A model generated the notes under the pieces. That model had not been told where the DNA came from, searched no databases, and worked only from the letters and a program-made list of their open reading frames with translations. DNA of 44,661 nucleotides. It comes from Bacillota bacterium (GTDB taxonomy: Bacteria > Bacillota > Clostridia > Peptostreptococcales > Anaerovoracaceae). A program made the translations under genes and the position numbers. How positions within the stretch are numbered: position 1 is the stretch's first letter; every line of letters begins with the position of its first letter. Positions 1-8,409 of this stretch are shown here, in pieces. The stretch spans positions 1-44,661 of the forward strand of contig JAFRVY010000122.1 of NCBI GenBank assembly GCA_017438285.1. Reading direction: 5' to 3'.

Positions 1-72
1 AATACCGCTGTATCTGGACCGATTATACGGCAGAAACAGCCGAAATTGAAAGAAAAAATGAAGAAAAAAGGC

Positions 73-140
73 AAAACCGGAAGTTAGTCTTGCAAAAATT
101 AAAGAATCCAGACAAACCCGAAGTTAGTTTTGCAATCAAA
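73..140. repeat. Direct repeat pair with 40-bp period
   Basis: Two near-identical 19-base copies lie at 77-95 and 117-135. They share GAAGTTAGTYTTGCAA and start exactly 40 bp apart, close to four helical turns. They lie upstream of the ECF promoter. Forty is not a multiple of three, so they do not encode a peptide repeat. They could be binding sites for an activator or the multiple end-repeats of an old insertion sequence; the sequence does not decide this. Confidence 0.5.
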
Positions 141-166
141 CGTTGCTGTCTATTTTGTCTCTCTTT

Positions 167-195
167 TGTAACGTTTTGTGTTACCATTTGTCTAT
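167..195 (+). promoter_or_regulatory. ECF-type promoter of the sigma/anti-sigma pair
   Basis: TGTAAC (167-172) is followed after 17 bases by GTCTAT (190-195). This resembles the TGTAAC-N17-CGAC consensus of Bacillus SigX-type ECF factors rather than a housekeeping promoter. Placement just upstream of a sigma gene suggests autoregulation. GTAAC and GTTAC (169-173 and 180-184) form a small inverted repeat in the spacer region. Confidence 0.5.
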
Positions 196-231
196 ATAGT
201 AAACGTCGTCAACAGCCCAACGGGAGACGCC

Positions 232-723
232 ATGCAAGACCTGGACAGAATCTATCAGGACAACTTCATAAAGGTTTACCGGTATACCCTGTCAATGTCC
301 GGTGACCCTCACCTGGCTGAGGACATCACCCAGGAGACTTTTTTCAAGGCGATGCAAAAGCTTGACGGCTTCCGCGGCGACTGTTCGCTGACGACATGGC
401 TTTGCAGGATCGCACGAAACCTGTATCTGAACAGCAAAAGCCGGCAGAAGCGGTCGCAGGATTATCTAAAAGAGCACCCGCCGGAGATGGTCAATCCGGA
501 CAGCGCCGAGCGGGAATTGATTCGAAAGGAACAGGCAAGCGAGATCATAGCCGCTATGCAAAGGCTTGAAGAGCCGTACAAGGAAGTATTCTCACTTCGA
601 TCATTCAGTGATCTCTCCTTCAAAGAGATTGGAAGAATGTTCGGGAAGAATGACAGTTGGGCAAGAGTTACGTATCACAGAGCAAAATTAAAAGTAAAGG
701 AGGAATTGAAGGATGAGTATTAA
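232..723 (+). CDS. ECF-type RNA polymerase sigma factor
   Basis: This is a 163-residue sigma-70 family protein of extracytoplasmic-function size. Region 2 covers about residues 5-70 and includes AEDITQETFFKA and a tryptophan-containing core-binding segment (TTWLCRIARN). Region 4 covers about residues 105-155 and has an HTH (LSFKEIGRMFGKNDSWARV) that would read the -35 element. The ATG at 232 is chosen because GGGAG sits 6 bases upstream; an in-frame ATG at 178 lies inside the probable promoter. The gene overlaps the downstream anti-sigma gene by 11 bp, which points to coupled translation and a sigma/anti-sigma pair. The inducing signal is unknown. Confidence 0.93.
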   Translation: MQDLDRIYQDNFIKVYRYTLSMSGDPHLAEDITQETFFKAMQKLDGFRGDCSLTTWLCRIARNLYLNSKSRQKRSQDYLKEHPPEMVNPDSAERELIRKEQASEIIAAMQRLEEPYKEVFSLRSFSDLSFKEIGRMFGKNDSWARVTYHRAKLKVKEELKDEY

Positions 724-1762
724 ATGTGAAGTTGTTAAAGACCTTCTCCCTCTTTACGTGGATGGAGTGGCAAGTGAAGAGAGCTGCGCACTCATCGAAG
801 AGCATCTCAAGGAGTGTGAAGACTGCAGACAGTATCTAGAGCTTTTGCAGGAAGACCTGCCTAATGTAAGCGAAGTATCGCTTGCCGATGAAACGGCGTC
901 ACTGAGGAAAATCAAACGCAGGATACGACGCAACAGAGTTTTGGTCGTTCTGGTCACGATGGTCTTTGCGGTGATCGCAGGACTGCTCATTCACTCGCAG
1001 CATCTGTCTGAGTACACCGGCACGCTGGAGGAAAATCTTTCCTACGAGCTGCCGGCGGGATATGAATTCTTAGAGCCTCAGACAGATTCCAATGTCGACA
1101 GAGCCAGTTATGTTCGCAAAACAGACAAAACGCAGGAGACGATCACCATCTACTATGATGGCTTGTACGAATCGGAGAACAATTACTACATGGAAGAACC
1201 CTTCTCCATTGATGAAGACACAAGGGGCGGAATTACGCGGTATGACTGGGATCATGGGTATGACAACTCTATGGACTTTACGGTTTTTCACGGCAACGAG
1301 ACCTACACCGTGCAGTATCAATGCCAGGAAACCGACAAAAATTACTACTACGACTCCTGTTCCAAGAAGCAGGAAGAAGAAATAATGGCATTCGTTGAAA
1401 CCTTTGACTACCACCGTCCGGACGGCACGGATCTGAATGTGTTCCAACGCCTATATCGTAATCTGGGCGTAGGCGGACTCATCTTGCTGGCACTGACGTT
1501 ACTGTTCTTCTTCGGTGTTCCAATCGTACTTGCTGTCAGCGGGATGACCATTTATGATAGCTACAAAGACGATGCTGACAGGGCAATCAGCAGCAAGGAC
1601 CTGCATGCTTCCATGAACCGCGAACGGGAGGCCAGGGGCGAAGCAAGCCTGCCTGCAATAAACAATGTTCAGGGAGCAAGTTCGAATACTCTGGCCAGGA
1701 GAGATCACTCCTGGAGCAGTGTGCCGGACTTCTTCATCAAGATGATCCGCAGAAAAAAATAA
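713..1762 (+). CDS. Membrane anti-sigma factor with zinc-finger (zf-HC2) domain
   Basis: This 349-residue protein is probably the partner that holds the preceding sigma factor inactive at the membrane. The N-terminus has the zf-HC2 pattern C5, H31, C35, C38 (HLKECEDC), typical of zinc-binding anti-sigma domains. A membrane segment follows at about 76-93. A mainly polar region of about 155 residues, probably extracytoplasmic, follows, and then a second strongly hydrophobic segment at about 252-275 and a basic tail. Two membrane segments make it larger than minimal anti-sigma factors such as RsiW, so the middle domain may be the sensor. The start overlaps the sigma gene's end, with AAAGGAGG about 8 bases upstream inside the sigma coding region. 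A terminator follows. Confidence 0.88.
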   Translation: MSIKCEVVKDLLPLYVDGVASEESCALIEEHLKECEDCRQYLELLQEDLPNVSEVSLADETASLRKIKRRIRRNRVLVVLVTMVFAVIAGLLIHSQHLSEYTGTLEENLSYELPAGYEFLEPQTDSNVDRASYVRKTDKTQETITIYYDGLYESENNYYMEEPFSIDEDTRGGITRYDWDHGYDNSMDFTVFHGNETYTVQYQCQETDKNYYYDSCSKKQEEEIMAFVETFDYHRPDGTDLNVFQRLYRNLGVGGLILLALTLLFFFGVPIVLAVSGMTIYDSYKDDADRAISSKDLHASMNREREARGEASLPAINNVQGASSNTLARRDHSWSSVPDFFIKMIRRKK

Positions 1763-1792
1763 TATACTTATGACCAATTAGATAGCGAGAAG

Positions 1793-1825
1793 AAAAAGCC
1801 GGACCTCCAAAGGCCCGGCTTTTTA
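1793..1825 (+). terminator. Rho-independent terminator after the sigma/anti-sigma operon
   Basis: A GC-rich stem (AAAGCCGG... paired with ...CCGGCTTT, loop around CCAA) is followed by a T run at 1820-1824. It ends the 232-1762 operon and insulates the next promoter. Confidence 0.88.
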
Positions 1826-1844
1826 ATTGCTTTAACGCAATGAA

Positions 1845-1873
1845 TTGACCTTTATCTATATATGTTCTATAAT
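1845..1873 (+). promoter_or_regulatory. SigA-type promoter of the MocR-fusion gene
   Basis: TTGACC (1845-1850), a 17-base spacer and TATAAT (1868-1873) make a near-consensus housekeeping promoter 41 bases before the start codon. MocR regulators commonly bind direct repeats near their own promoter, but I could not identify a clear operator here. Confidence 0.8.
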
Positions 1874-1914
1874 ATCTTCAAAGAGTACAATTTGAAATTA
1901 TTTGGGGAATTACT

Positions 1915-4101
1915 ATGATTTTGACGGATTTTAAGCACAATTCAACAACAAGTCTATATGCACAGCTATATGAGTATCTGAAGAACGAAATATCTACGGA
2001 TAGAATCCATGCTGGCGAGCGCCTTCCTTCTCTCAGGAAGATGGCAGAACTTGCCGGCGTAAGCGTAACTACGGTTAAACTCGCCTATGAGCAGCTGATC
2101 GTCGAGGGCTATTTGGTCAATCGTCCTCAATCCGGATTCTATGCTACCGAAGGCATGAAGATGCGTCCTAAGGGAAGTGATGCGTCAGCAAAGGCTTCCG
2201 ATACGGGCAGCGAAATTGTTCTGACGGATGCGCCGTCAAGGATGACCGATCCAGCGTCATTTGACTTTGCAAAATGGAAAAAGTGCATGACAGAAGTGCT
2301 GACCGAAACTCCTGACCTCCTTCTCACGGAAAGCGACAGGCAGGGAGAGCCTGCGCTGAGAGAAGAGGTGGCGCGCTATCTCTATCAGTCCAGAGGCGTT
2401 GTCTGCAGTCAGGAGCAGGTGGTTATCAGTGCCGGTACTCAGCAGCTGGTCAACCACGTCGCCAGACTTCTCAAGCTCATGAACATCGAACTTGTCTGTA
2501 CTGAAAGTCCCGGCTACACTCCGGTAAGAAACATCTTCCGAGACTGGGGGCTGAGCATCAACGCCATCCCCGTCCGGGAATCGGGCATAGAAATCGAGAA
2601 ACTTCCGACAAACATCCGGACGGCAGTATACGTTTGTCCGCAGAACCAGTTTCCTACAGGTTCTGTTATGCCTATCGGCCGCAGGCATCAGCTCCTTGAC
2701 TGGGCCGAAGCAAACGACAGTCTCATCATCGAAGATGACTACAACAGTGAACTCAGATATCCGGGCATGCCGGTTCCGGCACTGCAGGGTCTGGACGAAG
2801 GAAAGCGCGTCGTCTATATCGGCACATTCAGCCCTACCCTCTTCCCCGCAGTGAGAATCAGCTACATGGTGCTTCCGAAACCTATGGCGCAGCTCTTTGA
2901 TACCATCAAAATGAAGTACGACCAGACCAGTTCCAAAACCGAACAGCTGACTCTGGCGCGGTTCATGAGGGAGGGCCTCTACCAGGCAAACCTCAGGCGC
3001 GTCAGGAAACTTTATTCTCACAAACTCCGTGAGGCCCTGTCAGCCATAGAGGAATTCGGCTCCGAGGGAAATTTCATCAGCGCCGAGAACACTCAGTCGG
3101 GCGTCAACATCATACTGAAGACCGACACCCATGCGAGGACCATAACCGAGGGGTCGTCAGGCAGTTCCAGAACTGACGAGATCACTCAGGAAATGACCGA
3201 CAGAATGATCGAATCCGCAGCCAAGCTGGGCATCAAAGCCAGAGGCATCAGCCAGCTCAGCCACGACGGGCTGATTTACCTCGTCTTTTACTATGATCAG
3301 ATTCCTCTCGATAAGATCAGAGATTCCGTCAGGGACATGGTGCAGTCCTTCAAGTCGACGATCACGAAGGGCGGCCTCAACATGCCTTCTGTCTACGAAG
3401 TTGTAAGACTCATAGACGGAAGACCGCAGTTCCTGCCCGAACACTTTGAGCGTCTCGAAAACTCCATGGGAAGCATCGGCATGGCCGTTCCGTTTACTTA
3501 CCAAAAGCTCGAGGAGAGTATTCACGACCTTGCCGAAGAGGGGCAGATTGCAAATCACAACATCAAACTGGAAGTGGACGTCAGCGGCCACTCCATCCTT
3601 TATCTGAATCCGACTCACTACCCGTCTGCCGAGCAGTATGCAAAGGGCGTAAGGACCGAACTCTTTGACGGCGAAAGAAAGAACCCTAACATCAAGATGA
3701 TGGATCAGACGCTGCGTGATGCAACAGACGAAGCGATCAAGAAACACGATCTCTACGAGGTCATCCTCGTCGACCGCGACGGATGCATCACAGAGGGAAG
3801 CCGGTCCAACGTCTTCTTCATAAAAAAAGGAGAAGTTTACACTTCTCCGCTTCATCAGGTCCTGCCGGGCGTCACACGCCGCAAGATCATTGAAATTGTC
3901 AAGGACAAAGGCATCCGGTTCCACGAGGTACCGATCAACGCCTCTGACATCGGATCCTTTGACGCTGCCTTCATCAGCGGTACATCCCCTAAGGTCCTGC
4001 CGATTGCAAGCATCGGCGAGGAAACCTACGACGTGAACGACCCGCTCTTGAGAGACATTATGCGTTGGTACGACGAGGCATTACCTCCTTGTACAGATTG
4101 A
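1915..4101 (+). CDS. MocR-like GntR/aminotransferase-I regulator fused to a class IV aminotransferase
   Basis: This 728-residue protein has three parts. Residues 5-78 form a GntR winged helix (AGERLPSLRKMAELAGVSVT). Residues about 115-470 form a fold-type I aminotransferase-like domain as in MocR regulators (GabR, PdxR), with NQFPTG and IIEDDYNSELRY. Residues about 490-725 form a fold-type IV aminotransferase domain of the BCAT/DAAT/ADC-lyase family, with NIKMMDQ (K594 as likely PLP lysine), TEGSRSNVF at 626-634, PGVTR near 652 and an SGTSPKVLPI loop. The MocR domain reads GTFSPTLFP where the family has GTFSKTL: the PLP lysine is P307, so this domain cannot form the usual Schiff base. The class IV domain looks catalytically intact. 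It may be a regulator that senses its own enzyme product, or a moonlighting transaminase. Ordinary MocR proteins end near 470 residues. The 3' end overlaps the convergent dipeptidase gene by 44 bp. Confidence 0.9.
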   Translation: MILTDFKHNSTTSLYAQLYEYLKNEISTDRIHAGERLPSLRKMAELAGVSVTTVKLAYEQLIVEGYLVNRPQSGFYATEGMKMRPKGSDASAKASDTGSEIVLTDAPSRMTDPASFDFAKWKKCMTEVLTETPDLLLTESDRQGEPALREEVARYLYQSRGVVCSQEQVVISAGTQQLVNHVARLLKLMNIELVCTESPGYTPVRNIFRDWGLSINAIPVRESGIEIEKLPTNIRTAVYVCPQNQFPTGSVMPIGRRHQLLDWAEANDSLIIEDDYNSELRYPGMPVPALQGLDEGKRVVYIGTFSPTLFPAVRISYMVLPKPMAQLFDTIKMKYDQTSSKTEQLTLARFMREGLYQANLRRVRKLYSHKLREALSAIEEFGSEGNFISAENTQSGVNIILKTDTHARTITEGSSGSSRTDEITQEMTDRMIESAAKLGIKARGISQLSHDGLIYLVFYYDQIPLDKIRDSVRDMVQSFKSTITKGGLNMPSVYEVVRLIDGRPQFLPEHFERLENSMGSIGMAVPFTYQKLEESIHDLAEEGQIANHNIKLEVDVSGHSILYLNPTHYPSAEQYAKGVRTELFDGERKNPNIKMMDQTLRDATDEAIKKHDLYEVILVDRDGCITEGSRSNVFFIKKGEVYTSPLHQVLPGVTRRKIIEIVKDKGIRFHEVPINASDIGSFDAAFISGTSPKVLPIASIGEETYDVNDPLLRDIMRWYDEALPPCTD

Positions 4102-5104
4102 GCACATTGCGATAGCAAATGCTCTCGATTTCATTTGCAGTAAAGCCGTGAGCCTCTAATCCGCTCACGAGCTTTTGCATTTGGGACGCATCCGCAATCT
4201 CAAGATAGCACTCGCCAAGGCCGTCATAGTCTGTACCGAGTCCAACGGCTTCCAGTCCTCCCACGTTTATCATGTGGCGCGCATGCTTGGCGATACCGGC
4301 AATGGTGCTTTTGCATTCCGCCTCCGATGGGCCTTCTTCCAGAAACTCCGGACAGAAATTGACACCGATCACGCCGCCGTGCTCGCCAACGGTTCTGATC
4401 ATGTCATCGGTCATATTCCTGTTGCATCCCGAAATGACTCGTGCATTTGAATGGCTTGCTACGAACGGGCCTTTGCAGGTCTTTGCGACGTCGTAGAAAC
4501 CGGCGTCCGAGAGATGGCTTACATCAACGAGAATGCCCAGCTCCTGCATGATCTCAACGGCCTCGAAGCCTTTTGCCTTGAGCCCGTTATCGGTTCTCGG
4601 AACGAATCTGAAATATTTCGTGTAGTCCTCGTCCATTCCTTCCGGCAGATCGTTGGGATACGCCAGCTCGTTCTCGTAATTCCAGGTGAGCGTCATCATT
4701 CTCGCGCCGTCATCATGCAAAACCTTCAGGCGGTCGAGGTCTCCCTGAAGCACTCCGCCCTCTTCGACGGTCATGACTGCCGAAATGAGTCCTGCGTCTC
4801 TGTTTTCTATGATATCTTCATAAGTAAAAGCTTCTCTTATCACGTCCGCGTTGGCTTTTATTTCTGTCTTATATGTCTCTACCATCCCCTGATACTGGGT
4901 CCACGGGTCGGTTCCGTCTTCCATCTGGTAGTCGACATACATGGCGAAGTTCTGCATGAGATAACCGCCCTTAAGAAGCTTGGCGACATCGATCTGCATC
5001 TCTTCGCAGCCCTCTGATGAGTCGCGGAGAGCGAGCTCCTTGCCCTCTCTTCTCGCCAGCCATATCTTCATTATGCTGTCGCAGTGCATATCAGCTATAT
5101 ACAT
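4058..5104 (-). CDS. Membrane-dipeptidase-type peptidase, family M19
   Basis: This 348-residue zinc dipeptidase of the renal dipeptidase family hydrolyses dipeptides, sometimes including D-amino-acid ones. The family metal ligands are visible: H7 and D9 in MHCDS, E114/E115 in TVEEGG, H197 in VSHLSD and H218 in ASHSNAR. GLGTDYDG lies near the C-terminus. There is no signal peptide, so it is likely cytoplasmic. Start choice is firm: AAGGAGG lies about 8 bases upstream of the ATG. It is transcribed toward the MocR fusion gene, and the two coding regions overlap tail to tail. It is divergent from the YfcC-PepD operon, so 4058-8320 looks like a peptide-utilisation neighbourhood. Confidence 0.92.
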   Translation of the reverse strand: MYIADMHCDSIMKIWLARREGKELALRDSSEGCEEMQIDVAKLLKGGYLMQNFAMYVDYQMEDGTDPWTQYQGMVETYKTEIKANADVIREAFTYEDIIENRDAGLISAVMTVEEGGVLQGDLDRLKVLHDDGARMMTLTWNYENELAYPNDLPEGMDEDYTKYFRFVPRTDNGLKAKGFEAVEIMQELGILVDVSHLSDAGFYDVAKTCKGPFVASHSNARVISGCNRNMTDDMIRTVGEHGGVIGVNFCPEFLEEGPSEAECKSTIAGIAKHARHMINVGGLEAVGLGTDYDGLGECYLEIADASQMQKLVSGLEAHGFTANEIESICYRNVLNLYKEVMPRRTNA

Positions 5105-5134
5105 TTCACTTATCCTCCTTGTTAATATGGTCTT

Positions 5135-5163
5135 ATCTTATACCGCCTTCCTTGCAGAATCAA
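5135..5163 (-). promoter_or_regulatory. Promoter of the M19 dipeptidase gene
   Basis: On the minus strand TTGATT (5158-5163) is followed by a 17-base spacer and TAAGAT (5135-5140), about 30 bases before the start codon. It is moderately close to consensus. Confidence 0.55.
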
Positions 5164-5256
5164 GATGCGCATTTCGCATAATTATTTGCATTTTGGTATC
5201 ATATACAAAGAATTGCACAGTTGAAGTGTTCTTTTTGTTATTAAATGCAAATTCTC

Positions 5257-5285
5257 TTCGCAAAACGTGGCTTTTATGGTATTAT
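5257..5285 (+). promoter_or_regulatory. Likely promoter of the YfcC-PepD operon
   Basis: TTCGCA (5257-5262), a 17-base spacer and TATTAT (5280-5285) precede AAAGGAG at 5304-5310 and a GTG start at 5319. The -35 matches consensus at four of six positions. The 214-bp divergent intergenic region holds both promoters and nothing else I recognise. Confidence 0.5.
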
Positions 5286-5318
5286 ATTATGTAAGTTTTT
5301 AAGAAAGGAGACTTAGAA

Positions 5319-6863
5319 GTGGTAGGAAAGAAAAAAGATAAGAAGAAGAGAGGCTTTTTGTCATCCTTCTCGATCTGCTTCCTCGTAGTACTGCTCGCAG
5401 CGATTCTGTCATGGATCATTCCAGCCGGTAGTTATGACACTCTGGTATATGACGAAGGCGCAAACGAATTCGTTGTTTACTCAGCAGACTATGATGAAGA
5501 TGCCGGAACAGGCACAACAACATCTTATCCTGCAACGCAGGAAACACTCGATGAATTCGGTATCACTGCCGGACTCGACAACTTCACAAACGGCAACATC
5601 TACAAGCCAATGTCGATTCCTGAAACATACCAGAAGGTCGAGGCTCATCACCAAGGCATTAAGGAATTCCTTGCATCACCTGTACAGGGTACCGCAGACG
5701 GATTCGACATTATATTCTTTATTCTGATGCTCGGTGGTACAATCGGAATTATCAATTACATCGGAGCGTTCAACGCAGGTATCGGTGCTCTGGCCAAATC
5801 ATGTAAGGGCCGTGAGCAGATCATTCTGATCCTGGTTACAGCACTGATCGCTCTGGCAGGAACAGTTGAAGGTTTCTGTGAAGAAACTATCGCACTTTAT
5901 CCAGTTCTTGTTCCTGTATTCCTGGCAGCAGGCTATGACGCAATCACAGCCGTCGGTGCTATCTACATGGGTTCAACTATCGGCTGCATGTTCAGTACGA
6001 TCAACCCATTCTCCGTAGGTATCGCATCCTATGCTGCCGGAACTTCCATGAATGCCGGTATCGGCTTCAGACTCGTTGGTCTGATCATCGGTACAGCGAT
6101 TACGATCGTTTACCTGATGAGATATGCCCACAAGATCAAGAAGAATCCTGAAAAGTCACTGGTTTACGACCAGCGTGAACTCGTTCACGAGAAGTTCAAA
6201 GCCATTGACATGGAGAACATTCCTGAATTCACAGTCAGAAGAAAGCTGGCCCTGCTGGCCTTCGTTGTAACCTTTGCCATCATGATCGTCGGCATCATGA
6301 AGCTGGGCTGGTGGTTCGAAGAACTGTCAATCCTGTTCATGTGCTCAGGCGTTGCCATCGGTATCATCGGCGGCATCGGCGAGAAGAACATCGTACGTGA
6401 ATTCGTAAACGGCGCAGCCGACCTCGTTGGCGTAGCACTGATCCTCGGTGTTGCAAGAGCCGTAACCATTCTGCTCGACAACGGTAACATTTCCGGAACA
6501 ATTCTGGAAGGACTGTCAAACGCAGTATCCGGTATGCCTCCAGCAGTATTCCTCGTTCTGTTGATGCTCGTTTATGTAATCCTCGGATTCTTCATCAACT
6601 CATCATCAGGACTGGCTGTTCTGTCCATTCCAATCATGGCGCCTCTGGCTGACATCGTTGGTATCCCTAGAGAGCTCATCGTATCAGCTTACGTCTATGG
6701 TCTTGGAATCATCACATTCATCACTCCAACAGGTATCGTAATGCCTTCACTGGAAGTTGTTGAAACGACATACGACAGATGGCTGAGACTGTCAATTCCG
6801 CTCGTACTTATCCTGACAGTTTGGGGTGCAATCATGCTGATCGCCCAGTTGCTGTTAGGCTAA
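5319..6863 (+). CDS. YfcC-family membrane carrier (C4-dicarboxylate/basic amino acid type)
   Basis: This 514-residue integral membrane protein has about a dozen hydrophobic segments and a lysine-rich cytoplasmic N-terminus (MVGKKKDKKKRG). The opening membrane segment ends in WIIPAGSYD, and the hairpin regions (GFCEETIALYPVLVPV, FINSSSGLAVLSIPIMAPLAD) fit the YfcC/DcuC-like family. Members are annotated as dicarboxylate or arginine/ornithine-type carriers; the substrate here is not readable from sequence. Being 20 bp upstream of and co-directional with a PepD dipeptidase suggests peptide or amino acid transport. The GTG start is preferred because AAAGGAG lies 8 bases upstream. The gene is A-rich in adenine-ending codons relative to its neighbours, as expected for a highly expressed membrane protein. 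Confidence 0.88.
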   Translation: MVGKKKDKKKRGFLSSFSICFLVVLLAAILSWIIPAGSYDTLVYDEGANEFVVYSADYDEDAGTGTTTSYPATQETLDEFGITAGLDNFTNGNIYKPMSIPETYQKVEAHHQGIKEFLASPVQGTADGFDIIFFILMLGGTIGIINYIGAFNAGIGALAKSCKGREQIILILVTALIALAGTVEGFCEETIALYPVLVPVFLAAGYDAITAVGAIYMGSTIGCMFSTINPFSVGIASYAAGTSMNAGIGFRLVGLIIGTAITIVYLMRYAHKIKKNPEKSLVYDQRELVHEKFKAIDMENIPEFTVRRKLALLAFVVTFAIMIVGIMKLGWWFEELSILFMCSGVAIGIIGGIGEKNIVREFVNGAADLVGVALILGVARAVTILLDNGNISGTILEGLSNAVSGMPPAVFLVLLMLVYVILGFFINSSSGLAVLSIPIMAPLADIVGIPRELIVSAYVYGLGIITFITPTGIVMPSLEVVETTYDRWLRLSIPLVLILTVWGAIMLIAQLLLG

Positions 6864-6883
6864 AGCTATAAGGAGAAAGTACT

Positions 6884-8320
6884 ATGGCAGTATTAGAAGG
6901 ACTCAAACCCGAAAAGGTATTTGGATTCTTTGAATCGATTTGCCAGATTCCTCACGGTTCCGAAAACACAAAGGCTCTGAGCGACTGGCTCGTTGCCTTT
7001 GCAAAGGAACGAGGTCTGGAATACTACCAGGATGACCTCAACGATGTGATCATCATCAAAGAGGCCTCCGAAGGCTATGAAAACAGTGACCCTGTCATCA
7101 TGCAAGGTCACATGGACATGGTCTGTGATAAGGTTGATGGCTGCACCAAGGACATGAAAAAGGACGGTCTCGACCTCGCAATCGACGGAGATTACATCTA
7201 CGCAGAAGGTACGACTCTCGGCGGAGACGACGGCGTTGCTGTTGCCTTCATGCTGGCCATCCTCGACGATGACAGTGTTAAGCACCCGAGATTCGAAGCA
7301 GTCTTCACTGTAGATGAAGAGACTGGTCTTTATGGCGCGGAAGCTATTGATGTTTCACCGCTCAAGGGCAAGAGATTCATCAATGTCGACTCCGAAGACG
7401 AAGGCATCCTTACCGTAGGCTGTGCAGGCGGTGTCAGCGCTATCGCTGAGCTTCCTGTTACCAGAGAGGCTTACGATGGACAGGCTTTTGAGATTGGAGT
7501 CTCTGGACTGATCGGAGGTCACTCCGGGACAGAGATCATCATCGGCGGAGAGAACGCCATCAGAGCGCTCGGCAGGCTTTTGTTCGAGCTGCAGGATCTG
7601 GCAGGCGCCAGAATCATTACGATCGATGGCGGCGTGGCTGACAACGTTATCCCTGTTTCTGCAAAGGCAGTTATCGTGTCGCCGGATGGCGATAAGGTCA
7701 AGGCTCTTTGCGACGAGTACAGAGAGATCTTTGCGCACGAGTTCAAAATCGACCCTGATTTCAAACTGACGCTTACGGAAACTTCCGCAGAGGAAGCGCC
7801 GCTGGATGAGGCATCATCCCTCAGAGCGACAGCTTATCTGACCGGAACGCCGAACGGCATCGAGAAGATGACGCAGGGAATTGACGGACTTCCGCAGACA
7901 TCACTTAGCCTCGGTATTCTGAGAACGAACGGCGATCATCTCGAGTACACATTCTGCATCCGCAGCTCTGTGGACACTGAACGCGAGATGCTCGTACGCA
8001 GACTCGATAATCAGATCAGAGTTCTCGGCGGCTCGCTCAGAACAGAAGGCCCTTATCCTGGTTGGGAGTATGCGGCGGTTTCACCGCTTCGCGATCTGGT
8101 CTGCGAGGTCTACAAAGACCTGTATGGCAAAGACATGGTGATCGAAGCGATACACGCCGGTCTGGAATGCGGCTACTTCGCAGGAAAGATGCCCGGACTT
8201 GACTGTGTCTCAATCGGACCTGACGTCAAGGACGTGCACACGCCGAACGAACGGCTGTCTATCAGCTCAACGCAGAGGACCTGGGATCTGGTCGTCGAAG
8301 TGCTTGCCCGCATGAAGTAA
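6884..8320 (+). CDS. pepD: Aminoacyl-histidine (Xaa-His) dipeptidase, M20 family
   Basis: This 478-residue cytosolic metallodipeptidase is of normal PepD length. Visible co-catalytic zinc motifs are GHMDMVCD (H76, D78), GGDDG (D115), DEETG (about E145/E146), DSEDEG (about D168) and HAGLECG near 424. PepD enzymes cleave Xaa-His and a broad range of other dipeptides, and in Gram-positive anaerobes they serve peptide catabolism. AAGGAG lies 8 bases before the ATG. It is the second gene of an operon with the YfcC carrier, and a strong terminator follows. A paralogue lies at 15307-16725 with the same motif set. Confidence 0.93.
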   Translation: MAVLEGLKPEKVFGFFESICQIPHGSENTKALSDWLVAFAKERGLEYYQDDLNDVIIIKEASEGYENSDPVIMQGHMDMVCDKVDGCTKDMKKDGLDLAIDGDYIYAEGTTLGGDDGVAVAFMLAILDDDSVKHPRFEAVFTVDEETGLYGAEAIDVSPLKGKRFINVDSEDEGILTVGCAGGVSAIAELPVTREAYDGQAFEIGVSGLIGGHSGTEIIIGGENAIRALGRLLFELQDLAGARIITIDGGVADNVIPVSAKAVIVSPDGDKVKALCDEYREIFAHEFKIDPDFKLTLTETSAEEAPLDEASSLRATAYLTGTPNGIEKMTQGIDGLPQTSLSLGILRTNGDHLEYTFCIRSSVDTEREMLVRRLDNQIRVLGGSLRTEGPYPGWEYAAVSPLRDLVCEVYKDLYGKDMVIEAIHAGLECGYFAGKMPGLDCVSIGPDVKDVHTPNERLSISSTQRTWDLVVEVLARMK

Positions 8321-8340
8321 GCACAATCAAGCAAACAGAA

Positions 8341-8372
8341 AGACCCTGCAGAATCATTCTGCAGGGTCTTTG
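8341..8372. terminator. Bidirectional terminator hairpin
   Basis: A perfect 13-bp stem (AGACCCTGCAGAA paired with TTCTGCAGGGTCT, three-base loop) lies between convergent genes ending at 8320 (+) and 8410 (-). T-rich sequence follows on the plus strand. Confidence 0.88.
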
Positions 8373-8409
8373 TTTGTTGTCGTTCTTCGTCTCAATTCAC
8401 GTGCCGCTG

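Larger units (their letters stand above)
3..231 (+). other. Left-edge region with an open frame and no recognisable gene
   Basis: The stretch before the first gene has one frame (codons starting at base 3) open from the window edge to 305. Its first third is charged and begins YRCIWTDYTAE. It might be the C-terminal end of a gene cut by the window edge, but it runs on through the repeat and promoter, codon use becomes poor, and I recognise no family. I would not annotate a protein here without the upstream sequence. Confidence 0.25.

Noticed and set aside
178-231. An upstream in-frame ATG for the first sigma gene
   Set aside because: It lies within the ECF-type promoter and lacks a ribosome site; the ATG at 232 has GGGAG 6 bases away.
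3157-3924. A 255-codon minus-strand frame inside the MocR fusion
   Set aside because: It is antisense to a well-supported gene, with no start signal and no recognisable motif.
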